Of a DNA stretch of 64,000 nt, positions 30,801 to 41,500 are shown piece by piece. The stretch comes from Aspidiotus rigidus (lineage: Eukaryota > Arthropoda > Insecta > Hemiptera > Diaspididae). The stretch spans positions 7,376,001 through 7,440,000 of the forward strand of contig JAVHKY010000013.1 of the NCBI GenBank assembly GCA_035079385.1, read 5' to 3'. The first letter of the stretch is position 1, and every line of letters begins with the position of its first letter. The notes under the pieces are model-generated. The model saw only the letters and a list, made by a program, of their open reading frames with translations, searched no databases and was not told the DNA's origin. A program made the position numbers and the translations under genes.

Positions 30801-33800
30801 TTCAAAAAATACTCGACTAAGCCACTGATTAACATAGGAATTCCCTCTATTTGAGGTAATACGCCAAGTTTTGTATTCGGTAGGGAGTGGAGCATAGATC
30901 TCGCCTCAATTAAGTGTAGTACATTATACAAAGGAGAAAATGCGGGTGAAACGTGCTGTAATGCAGGTAGAATACTTCTTGGAGCTCTCTTTCTTGCTAC
31001 CCGTTTAAAGCAAGCTAAAACGTCGTCATCCAAAGCGCAGTCTCTTGCTGTAAGTCCATTGTTGTCTACAACGGTTTTATTCGCTCCGCGTTCGATGAGG
31101 AACTTGGCCAGGTAGACGTGTCCTCCGCTGGCTGCTTCGTGCAATGGAGTCCTCCCATTATCGTTAGGTATTTCGAAGTCCGCACCTCTCCAGCTAACTA
31201 CGTATTTCAAAAAATCAAAATGATTTAATTTGGATGCCCAGAAACACACTGTAGCGCCGGTGTTGTCTTGCTCGTTTATGTCGATGTTCACTTTATAAGT
31301 AGTGAATAACATTTTTGGGACAGTCGTATCTCCTATCTCGGCTGACATGAATATAATATTCTTATTGTTATTATCTCTGGCCAGTACACCCTTTAAATCC
31401 TTCTGAGCTTCGATCATATATTTGATGATGTTCGCCCGACGTCGCTGTGCAGCCAGAAAAACTGGTGGTTGCCCCAGAGAATTCAAAACGTTCGCATCGG
31501 CATCTTTTTTTTCGACGAAGTATCTGAAGATTCTCAGCTGACCACTTTCAGCTGCCATATGGAGGGGGGTGTTCCAATCGTGAATTTCGTTTGGGTAATA
31601 CATGTCCACTTGAAGTTCTTCGAGAAAATACGTGACAACGCTGAGAGCACCGTTTACTACCGCGATATGATAGGGGGTGTAGCCGTATCTATCAGTCGTA
31701 TTTACTAAGGTAGAATCCTTATCTAGCAAGTATTTTACCACATCCAGTTTACCTTCTCCTGCTGCTATGTGCGCTGCTGTCCGATTATCCGAATTCATGC
31801 TCATAACCGGTACGCCTTTTTTTTCTACAAAGTATTTCACTCCTCGGTAACCGAAAGTGGCGGCAGCCTCAAAAATATTTCTTCCACCTTCGGTTGTTCT
31901 TCCCATAATAATGAAACGTTTAACATCCAAAGATTCTCAAAACACGGTCTCGTAGTTTCTCCGTAAATTGATAAGAACGTTTTCTTTCAGCGATGATTTT
32001 GATTAATCATCAAAATTCGAATTTTATCGCTAATGATACTTGATGATAAGGAAGTCGAGTTCATTTATACTTCAAATTTTGGTCCGATAGGTAGGCATCG
32101 ACTTTACAGTGAAAGTTGTGAAATCTCCAATTATGAGAACAGCTAGTGGATTCTCATCTTTTTATTGTGTCTGTCATAAAATTGTAGGTGGAAGGACTAA
32201 AAAAAGCACTTTTATAACTGCTAAACCTTATCCCTAATGTATGTTCGTAGCACCCTCGTACGACGGTGCAGAATTTATATTACTTCTGTGTATCAAACCA
32301 TGTCCCACTAGGGACCCAATTTTTCACCTAGAACAATCTTTTTCAATTAGGTACTAAAGTGTATCAATGCCACCACTCAATCATCTACGGTCACCTTTGA
32401 AATTTTCCCAGATCCCTAAACCAGGTCAAAGCCCAGACTTTTCTCGGAACCTGAGATGGATAACCCACCCTCGAAAAACCAAGGTCACAATCAAAGAAAG
32501 TTTCAAGCTCCAAGCTTTGTGAAGGAGCTCGGAAAACTCTTATCAAACTTGAAAAGCGGGCTTTCTCCGAACTCCACAAATATTATCATTTTGAATTATT
32601 ATTTGTCTTAAATAAGAAAGTAAGAGAAACTTGAGACCACCCACTATTCAACATGCTGCATTTGTAAACTATATACTTGGAAATTTGCCTTCGTGTTTGA
32701 AGAATCTACAAGGGGGGTGGTAATTATATTGTTGCACCAATGATTCCCTACATACAAAGACTTTTTAACTGGCCTGTGTTATTTCGACAGCGATCCGCAA
32801 GCATATTTTCGTGGCCCAAGAGAAATAGCACCGGGCCTGGAGGATACAGTGGTCGGTTTCGTGGGCGCTGGACGCATTGGTCAATCAATCGCCAGAAAAG
32901 TGAAAGAATTTGCTGTGCGTCACTTACTCTACTACAATAGATCAGAGAAGGAAGAAAGTGAGAAGTTTAAATTTGTATTTTCTCTAGAACCAAGAAACAG
33001 GAAACGTGTTATAAACCCGCTTTTGTATCTTGTCTTTCAGTGAAAAAATTGAATGCGGAGATGGGCTCTTTAGAAAAAGTTGCGCAGGAGTCGGACTACT
33101 TGATAGTTTCGCTCCCTCTCAATGAACACACCCGTAACATAATAAGTAAGCGAATAATCAGCCTCATGAAGCCCACCGCAATTCTCGTAAATATTGGAAG
33201 AGGAGGTAACGTGTGTATATAGTGAACTTTCTATAAGCCTAATGGGACTTTCTGCTCGGTTTGCTATTCAATTTATAATTCCTCATTTTGTTCTTTTTAT
33301 AATTTCGTCAACTATAGGGTTAATTGAACAAGATGCTCTGATCGAAGCTTTGCAGAACAAGAAAATTGGCGGCGCTGCTCTCGATGTTACCACGCCAGAA
33401 CCTTTGCCAGATTCTAATCATCCATTACTCACGCTCGAGAACGTTGGTAAGTAATACCCGACGTTTTGCATAAAAAAGGAAAATCTATACACAATCATTT
33501 GACTATATCATTCAAATTTAAGCATTAGTACCAGCGTCAGAGTGTCAAGTTCAGGTAGTAAAATAACCTCCATTCCCAAAATATTGATTTCCATGTTTGT
33601 CCAAATTTGCGTCGTAAACCTCTTCCTAAAATTCACGCAATATTGACCTTACATTATTATGCATAACGTCTGCCGACCCAATGAGGGTTTAATAAAAACT
33701 TAATGTTAGCAAAATGGTCCAAAACAACAAATGAAAAGTCCAATATTGCTATTATTATTTATTAATCTATTTATTATTTTTATTTTTCCTTTAAAGTAAT

Positions 33801-33918
33801 ATCTCCGCATATTGGAGGTCTTTCTATGGCTACCGAAAAGAAAGTTATGAACTTGGCTTTGAGAAATGTCTGTGCCGCGCTGCAGGACGAAGAAATGCCA
33901 GAAGAATTAAAATTATGA
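27872..33918 (+). CDS. GRHPR: GRHPR-like glyoxylate/hydroxypyruvate reductase, copy 1, seven exons
   Basis: Exons: 27872-27957, 29623-29747, 29829-30018, 32791-32957, 33041-33205, 33318-33446 and 33797-33918. They sum to 984 nt (327 aa), almost exactly the GRHPR length. This is a D-isomer-specific 2-hydroxyacid dehydrogenase. The Rossmann motif GAGRIG is at 159-164, and the catalytic Arg, Glu and His are all present: Arg243 (NIGRGG), Glu272 ([10 protein letters not shown]) and His292 (ISPHIGG). The C-terminus EEMPEELKL closely matches the vertebrate enzyme. Family knowledge: it reduces glyoxylate to glycolate and hydroxypyruvate to D-glycerate using NADPH or NADH, in the cytosol or mitochondria. 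The 1.7-kb first intron and the 2.8-kb third intron are filled with repeats; the latter holds an antisense ankyrin gene. The frame is intact, so it is probably functional. Confidence 0.94.
28917..29272. mobile_element. hAT-like MITE rich in TTAGC motifs, in GRHPR copy 1 intron 1
   Basis: The left end CAGGGGTGTTCAGCTAAGCC and the right end GGCTTAGCTCCCCTG are imperfect inverses. The interior is a run of TTAGCC/GCTAAC variants (CCATTAGCC, GTTAGCTAGCC) with its own foldback potential. CAGGGG ends suggest hAT, but the flanking 8-mers (ATAATTCA and CAAATACA) are not a clean duplication, so the insertion is old or its boundaries are shifted. I see no counterpart in intron 1 of copy 2. Confidence 0.6.
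30689..31906 (-). CDS. Single-exon ankyrin-repeat protein nested antisense in GRHPR intron 3
   Basis: One uninterrupted frame of 405 codons starts at the ATG at 31906; the frame is open a further 27 nt upstream without another ATG. About eight or nine ankyrin repeats fill residues 10-300. The clear ones are [36 protein letters not shown] and [18 protein letters not shown], with weaker ones at [18 protein letters not shown] and [18 protein letters not shown]. The last roughly 100 residues are not repeats and have no recognised domain. No signal peptide is visible. The absence of introns among multi-exon neighbours suggests a retrocopy or horizontally acquired gene, but codon use does not look foreign by eye. 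Ankyrin proteins mediate protein-protein contacts; no specific partner can be named. A relic persists in GRHPR copy 2. Confidence 0.8.
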   Translation of the reverse strand: MGRTTEGGRNIFEAAATFGYRGVKYFVEKKGVPVMSMNSDNRTAAHIAAGEGKLDVVKYLLDKDSTLVNTTDRYGYTPYHIAVVNGALSVVTYFLEELQVDMYYPNEIHDWNTPLHMAAESGQLRIFRYFVEKKDADANVLNSLGQPPVFLAAQRRRANIIKYMIEAQKDLKGVLARDNNNKNIIFMSAEIGDTTVPKMLFTTYKVNIDINEQDNTGATVCFWASKLNHFDFLKYVVSWRGADFEIPNDNGRTPLHEAASGGHVYLAKFLIERGANKTVVDNNGLTARDCALDDDVLACFKRVARKRAPRSILPALQHVSPAFSPLYNVLHLIEARSMLHSLPNTKLGVLPQIEGIPMLISGLVEYFLKNVRVMSTTSLSPKNIVHSKIDHRAVDAIEAHSVFNV

Positions 33919-34068
33919 ATTATTATTTTATTTAAGAAATTCATTCCTTTTCATCAATTTATTATAATGTAACGATAGCAAAATATTACGTGCCGAAGTC
34001 ATTTGTCTTTATTATTATTAAATCAGTACCATGATCATATTAATTTTGGAACAAATTTTTCATTTATA

Positions 34069-34074
34069 AATAAA
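34069..34074 (+). promoter_or_regulatory. Probable poly(A) signal of GRHPR copy 1
   Basis: AATAAA lies about 150 nt after the stop codon. The copy 2 equivalent is at 42521-42526, in the same duplicated 3' flank. Confidence 0.45.
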
Positions 34075-34653
34075 TCGATCATTGTTCATATTTTATTCTT
34101 AATATTAATTAGTTTTTTTTTTTTTCAATACTATCGGTCGATTGCTGAAAAAGTTGGATAAAATATAACAAAATACCGGTACGTTTTCTAATTCCTAAAA
34201 TTTCTATTTTTATTATAGGCTATGTCATCAAATTAGAAAAATATTATCTTTTGAAGATAGTAGCGAAAAAAGAAAGTTGATACTTGAAACTCAAATCGGA
34301 GGTTTTGGATGTTTGGTAGAATAGGTGATCGAGATTTATGGATAAATGATTTTGTCAAATTGTGAACCATTATATTTTAAATTTGGAATATTTCCCGAGT
34401 TTTAATAATAGATATTTGATATCAGAAAAAGACTTCGGTAAAACCACTGCATGTTGAAAATAGCCATTTCACCGCCGTTTTTGATTTTTACGACGCTGAT
34501 AGTCGAGAGTGGCGAAAATTAATCATTGTGACGAAAATTTTTTCGCAACAGTTCCGTTATCACTGTGAAATAGTATATTTCATGCCAAGGAGCGAAAGCG
34601 ACGTCATTCAAGGTCGCTCGCTCCTTGTCTTGGAAGATGTTTTTTATAAGGAA

Positions 34654-34845
34654 CACTGCAAAGCGCTGTTTAACGTGCTGTTTTCAAGGAGGGGATGCGT
34701 TCGGTTCGCGTCTACAGGACAGAAAAGTAAGTCTAGCGGCCAGAAAAGTAAATCTAGAGGACAGAAAAATGAAACTGTACAACTCGCACGCAAACGAACG
34801 CTTTCGCTCCTGAAAACAGCACGTTAAAAGCGCATTTTCGCAGTG
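34654..34845. repeat. Foldback element with internal 21-bp tandem repeats
   Basis: The arms CACTGC-AAGCGC-GTTTAACGTGCTGTTTTC (from 34654) and GAAAACAGCACGTTAAAAGCGC...CAGTG (to 34845) are imperfect inverses. Between them lie three tandem units of about 21 bp built on GGACAGAAAAGTAAGTCTAG (about 34727-34790). A smaller palindrome, GGAGCGAAAGCGACG/CGCTCGCTCC, sits at about 34589-34623. The structure resembles a foldback transposon; no target duplication was identified. Confidence 0.55.
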
Positions 34846-35521
34846 TGAGTTATGAAATAGTACATTTTGTAATAAGTGGCGAAAATGAACGATATTGGAA
34901 CGAGCGCAGTGTAGCCACACGAGCAAAGCGAGTGTGGATAAGTGAGTTCCAATATCGTTTGTTTTCGACACGAATTACAAACAGTACTTTTTATAATACA
35001 TGTAGTGAAAGAAACACTTAGGCCTACTATTTAAATTGGTTATCGTTCAAAAAGAATGTTTACAAATTTTTCGAATGGCACCACTGACTTGATTTTCGCC
35101 ACGGGTAAAACATTTTCGCCACTGGTAAAACATTTTCGCCACGGTTCTGATAACGGCATGTTTCGCTACGAAAAACGAACACTATACGCAGCACTTTCGC
35201 TTCATGTATTATAAAAAAATAGTTTCACCACTGTTACCAATAGCATCCAAATAGCGAAATATTCCAGTTTTACAGTCAGTATTGTGAAAACATAATAAGT
35301 AGGTTTTTACCAAGGTTTTTACGTGCTTTCGTTTTTCTTTCAAACAACTACGAGAAACAAGTAGGTGGGTCAATTGCTCAAATCATCGCTTACGAGGAAA
35401 CTGTGATCAAATTTAAACCGGAATCAATGAATCATCATTCTTCATTTCATTAATAATATCGTTAGTCTTTGTGTCGTTACAGGCCTACCTATAGTGTTGC
35501 GGAATAGATTTTTTCATCGTA

Positions 35522-38500
35522 ATGAGCAAACCAAAGCTATTTTTCACACGTTCGCCGTTAAAACTCCGCAATGTTTCTCAAAAATATTTGGACTCTCTTC
35601 GTAATAGGTTAGAAATAATTTTATCGAATCAGGAAATGAAACAACTTTGCGAGCGTTTTTCAAATTATATGATTTTGGGTTCTGTAAATGAAGTTCGACT
35701 ATCGATACACAAGAGATTGCGCTCCAAGTGTTGTTCATTTCCTTCAAATTTATCACTTGTACCGAAATAACTCGAAATTATGAAGGTACCGATACCATTT
35801 AACCATTATGAAATCGAATGCATGGGCGTTAATGTACCGATAAGTTCAAAGTTAGCAGAGAGAAAAACGCAATTCAAACGTGAAATTAGCACTATTAAAT
35901 CAGGGTGACCAGATGTTACTCTTTTTAGTGGAAAAATACTCTTTCTCATCGCCGAAAACGTGAACTCTATCTATTCCTCAAAATAAGCTAAAAGTATACT
36001 CTATTTTAAAAAATATGCACTCTTTTTTCGATTAAAATACTCTTTTGGTGTTACGATACACTCTTTGTATTTTTTTTTTTTTTGTCACCGACCGAGAAGG
36101 TTATTTTATTTATTTATTTCCTGCTTGTCGAATGAAAATTTTTGAAAACGTACTCTTTCACTTCCAAAGGTCACCCTACTATTGTAATCATTTTCGAATA
36201 GTTTTGTGTAAAAAGGTCATGCCGACTAGTCATATCGCTGTAATGCTTCAAAGTTGAAGTAACTCCTGACGTTTGACTCGAATAGCATGCTTTTGCATGC
36301 CTTCAGCTGCATTTATGATTTCAATGTAAGTTACTTAAATTTCATCAGTAACAATTTGTAATGAATTGTGATTCAAGGCATTCAGAGGAGGACGGGGTCT
36401 ATGAAAGATTTTGCGAAGCGACGTCTTTCCTCTTGATTCCATCTTCCGAGGTGACTTGCTAATCAGAAAATTTATTGATAATAATTTTAAAGTATGGCTT
36501 AAGAAAAATTATATAGGTATCTACCACTACTATTGTCAATATGATGTGTTTTACATGAAACCCACACACAGAAATACAGACTAAAAGGAAAAAATAATAC
36601 CCATAACAATGACTTAATTTTTTTGACTGATAAGTATCATAAAATGCTTTTTGTGTGTTATTGAGCTAAAAATTAAAAATATCTCTAATTTTAAATTAAT
36701 TTTTCCGCAAAATCCGGGCATATTTTTACATTCTAGCTTCTGAGGTACAATCTTTATTGTAAGACTCCAAATTTTTGATTATCGCTCCTCTATCTCGCCC
36801 ACCCACAGTAATAATGAAACTTTTCTCAAATTTGGTGAATCAATAAGCAATCTTGAATAAAATGGTAAATTTGGGGTGTTGTTGGTAGCCGTGCCACGCT
36901 ACCGTTGCTGTTGACTCTCTATAAACACCATCATGGGCAATTTACCCTTTTAACTACGTGTTAACTAATCTCAAAAAATCTCGAGAACATAATATAATAA
37001 GCTTTAATTTAAAAAGTGAAGAGAATTAATTTTTTTGTCTTCAAATTATCTTTCACATGAGACCATTTTCATTTTGGTTCAAACACTTTCGGAAAATGAT
37101 CACTTCTATAGTAGTTGGTTTTTCCACTCCATTGAAATAGATCGATTTTCCATGACGTCATAGCACTGATATCTGTAGACAAAAGTACCCAATAAGAAGA
37201 ATATCAGCTTCCAGCAGCTTGATGATTCCCATAACAATAACATACGTAGGAACATTTTAATCATTCATCAGTACTTTAAAATGAAAGAAAAGTTAAGAAT
37301 AAAAAGTGAATTTTCCCACACAGGAAAGCTTCATGGCCGTGAATACCAACTTTTATTCTTAATGATAGAACACCCAACGTACTTCTGACAGGACACAAAG
37401 TGAAGTCCTTCCGGAAGGGCGCAGTTTAGTACCACACAGGATATAGACCACCCTACATTATAGAGGTATTGACACGAACGTATATCAGACGTGTTTGTTA
37501 TTGTCGCTTGAGTTGTGTCAGTTGGTATAATCTACGCTAGGAGCGTTGGAAGGTATTACTAAGCAGGAAAACTACTAGAATACTACATAATGTAAATTCA
37601 TCAATTTTTAAAAATTTGAAGAGGAATCAGGTATTAACCTAAAAATCTGAAACTGGGTACAAATAGACAACTCACTATGCTCTACTTATTTAAAAAAAAT
37701 TATCTTCTTAGGTGAATTTCTCCATCTTTTACAACCCTTGAAAATTTTGTCAATATTAGGGTACCTCCTAAAAGGTTCCGTCACAGGTGGGGTGTGGAAG
37801 GTATTCAAACGATCGCTGCGAGCGTAGCGAAATTCCGTATGAATTAACACAGTTTGTGCGACAGAAATTTTGCGCCGTGTCAATACCTCTACAATGTACC
37901 GTGATAGACCAACCATCGGCCGTAAGAACAATGTTGTCAATTTGACGCAGACGAGATGTGATAAGAAAATTGGGATGATGGAATAAAAATACACACATGC
38001 ACATACCAGTACTATGACACAACTATGAAAATTGGGATAATGGGATAAAAATACAAACGTTATCACGTCTAGGCGTCATGATTTTTGTAGTATGGTTGGT
38101 CTATATCCTATGGGGCTTTTCCATGTCGGCGCATTGCATACGTATTCTCCTACGTGTTATCGAAATGGTAGTATTTCTAACATTTTATAGCAAACTACTC
38201 CACAATGAAAATGAGTATGCAATCCAGCAACACCCATAAGAGCAATGTTAGAAATACTACCATTTCGATAACACGTAGGAGAATAAGTATGCAATGCGCC
38301 GATATGGAAAAGCCCTATGTCATAGTCAATGCCTATATGGTACTAAGGGGCGCTGTTTGCTTCACGTCAACTCGTATGCAGTATGCAGTAGGAAGCAAAA
38401 TAACATGGGGAATAAATTCAGTGTGTGTAGTAGATGTAGCGCAAAAAAAAAAAAAAAAGTTGAAATCGGCGTTTCCAGTGTAGCGATAGTACAATTTCGA

Positions 38501-41500
38501 AAATGACAAAGTTGCATCATATTTTCCATATGTTTTCTTCGAAGTGGTAACGTTGATTTTACACCATCACCTTTGAGTGTAGCATGGAAAATGGCGCTCC
38601 TAGCAAAGCCCCTACTGGCAAATAAAGAACTTTTTTATTTAATGCTTGCAGGTTTGATGTCATTGTCCCAGATGAGGACCTATCGAAACAAGAATTATGC
38701 TCCCTCGTTGAAGGTTCCCACGCTATTGTAGCATATCCAAACGATCTTTTGGATGGCAAGCTGGTGGAAGCTGCGGGTAAGCGTAGAAGAAATTTCTGTC
38801 TTTCAAATTGAAATTTGTCATGCTCTACTTAGGTATCTATCTCGTACTTACTCCTGTTTTAGGCGATAATCTTAAAGTACTCAGTATTCCATCAGCGGGT
38901 TACGATAATTTGAAAATCGAATATTTGAAAAAGCACGGTATACGAGTTGGTACCGCGGGTAGCGCGATTGCAAATACTACAGCAGAAATGGCCTTCACCC
39001 TTCTATTGGTCGCCAGCAGGAGATTGTTTCCCGCGTGTAACAAGTACAAAAGGTATTTTTAACGTAATTAGAGTCGAAAATATATCCAGTTGAATAGATA
39101 TAATTTTATGAATTTTTTTTTTTTCACTTCTCGAAGCAAGGTTTTAAAAATGCAGTGAAAGGATGTTTCTCTTGTTATCTTTGATAATTTGTCCATACAA
39201 AATTTCTTCCCTCTGATTTAGCAGAATCCAAGTCATTTCTATGCTGTTTCCTCGAGGAACGTCTCTGCTCCACTCCCCCTTTTGTTTTATCTTGAGTTGA
39301 GATTTTTCCAATTCTCTTTCCTTCACATTTTGGATTTCCCCCAAGGATGTCAAGTCATTCGTAAATAGCTTAAACTTTAGCTTCAGCTTCAAAGCTCGTC
39401 CATAAAGTTGAACGACTTAGTTTTAGCTTTTAAAGTGAAAGCCTATTGGCTACGTGATATTTTTTTCTTCTAAATTTCCAATCCATAATAATCACATTGT
39501 AAATTTGTACTGGGCCACCATGAATGCGGTTGGGTGGGCCATTTGCCTAGACTAAATCCCTATTTTGAACAAAAAACTAATAGTAATAATCAGAGAAGGG
39601 AATCAGGCCTTCATGGAGAAGGAGAACAACAATAACAAATTCTTTGAATCTTTTCTCTTAGCAGACTACAGTACTGAAGCCGGCGCAGGCCGCAGTTGGC
39701 CAAGACTCCGGATCGAAAAATCTATAAGTCAAAAGCGTTTGCTGATTGGAATGGCTTTGCGCTTAATGAAGCAAGGAAATGACTGACTTACCATTGGCTT
39801 CCTTAAACTTGACATTCCTCTTGGCCACGTAGACGTGTCCTCCGCTGGCTGCTTCATGCAAAGGAGTTCTCCCATTGTCGTTAGGTATGTTGATGTCCGC
39901 ACCTCTCCAGTTAACTATGTATTTCAAGAAAACAAAATGATTTAATTTGGATGCCCAGAAACTCACTGAAAGTCTTGAAATTCCCAAGTATGAGAACAAT
40001 TAGTGGATTCTCACCTCTTCTTTGCGTCGCTCATAAAATTGTACGTGGGAGGACTGAACAAAGCACTTTTGTAATTGCTAAATCTTCTCCCTAATGTATG
40101 CTCGTAGCACCCTCGCATAACGGTGCTGAATCTATACTACTTCTGTGTATCAAACCAAGTCCACTAGGGACCCTATCTTTCAATCACTGAACTATGTCAA
40201 TGCCATTACTTAATTATCTATGTTCATCTACGAAATTTTCCCAGATCCCTAAACCAGGTCAAAGCCCAGCGGAACCTGAGATGGATAACCCACCCTCGAA
40301 AAACCAAGGTCACAATCAAAGATTGTTTCAAGCTCCAAGCTTTGTGAAAGAACTCGGAAAACTCTTATCAAACTTGAAAAGCGGGCTTTCTCCGAACTCC
40401 ACAAATATTATCATTTTGAATTATTATTTGTCTTAAATAAGAAAGTAAGAGAAACTTGAGACCACCCACTATTCAACATGCTGCATTTGTAAACTATATA
40501 CTTGGAAATTTGCCTTCGTGGTTGAAGAATCTACGGGGGGGGGGGGTGGTAATTATATTGTTGCACCAATGATTCCCTACATACAAAGAATTTTTAACGG
40601 ACCTGTGTTATTTCGACAGCGATCCGCAAGCATATTTTCGTGGCCCAAGAGAAATAGCACCGGGCCTGGAGGATACAGTGGTCGGTTTCGTGGGCGCTGG
40701 ACGCATTGGTCAATCAATCGCCAGAAAAGTGAAAGAATTTGCTGTGCGTCACTTACTCTACTACAATAGATCAGAGAAGGAAGAAAGTGAGAAGTTTAAA
40801 TTTGTATTTTCTCTAGAACCAAGAAACAGGAAACGTGTTATAAACCCGCTTTTGTATCTTGTCTTTCAGTGAAAAAATTGAATGCGGAGATGGGCTCTTT
40901 AGAAAAAGTTGCGCAGGAGTCGGACTACTTGATAGTTTCGCTCCCTCTCAATGAACACACCCGTAACATAATAAGTAAGCGAATAATCAGCCTCATGAAG
41001 CCCACCGCAATTCTCGTAAATATTGGAAGAGGAGGTAACGTGTGTATATTCGGACCGGGCATATTGTAGGATCGCTAGCGTCGCCTATGTAAAATACCTA
41101 GAAAGTACTGATAATCGAACGGTGATCGTGACTTGAAACCAAAGGTGATTTTTTAGTTTTTCTTAAATCTCTCCAAAAATAATGAATTTAGGCGTGTATT
41201 CGTAAGGAACGAAATTGAAGAGTGGAAAATTTTCTTTCAGATGATCATATCTTTGAGAGATTTTAAAAAATTCAAAAATTTTCGGCGATGCTAGCGCTGC
41301 CCGGTCCAAATAGTGAACTTTCTATAAGCCTAATGGGACTTTCTGCTCGGTTTGCTATTCAATTTATAATACCTCATTTTGTTCTTTTTATAATTTCGTC
41401 AACTATAGGGTTAATTGAACAAGATGCTCTGATCGAAGCTTTGCAGAACAAGAAAATTGGCGGCGCTGCTCTCGATGTTACCACGCCAGAACCTTTGCCA

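Larger units (their letters stand above)
27695..34240. repeat. Tandem segmental duplication, left unit
   Basis: This unit is homologous to 35325-42695. Shared sequence begins just upstream of the first GRHPR exon (CTGTGATCAAATTTAAACCGG occurs in both units, as does GTCTT-GTGTCGTTA). It ends about 320 bp after the stop codon, where both read GTCATCAAATTAGAAAAATA before diverging. Coding exons, splice sites and 3' flank are collinear. Introns 1 and 3 differ by several insertions and deletions. Confidence 0.92.
33919..35521. other. Spacer between the two GRHPR copies
   Basis: It holds the 3' flank of copy 1 (poly(A) signal AATAAA at 34069-34074), then about 1.1 kb not shared with the end of copy 2, then the duplicated 5' flank of copy 2 from about 35325. 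The non-shared part contains a foldback (34654-34845), three degenerate 21-bp tandem repeats, and short direct repeats of the type ATTTTCGCCAC-GGTAAAAC at about 35094-35155. No gene is recognised. Confidence 0.55.

Noticed and set aside
38205..38506. Overlapping plus-strand frames after the foldback
   Set aside because: They run through one arm of an inverted repeat and an A-tract; no domain or splice context.
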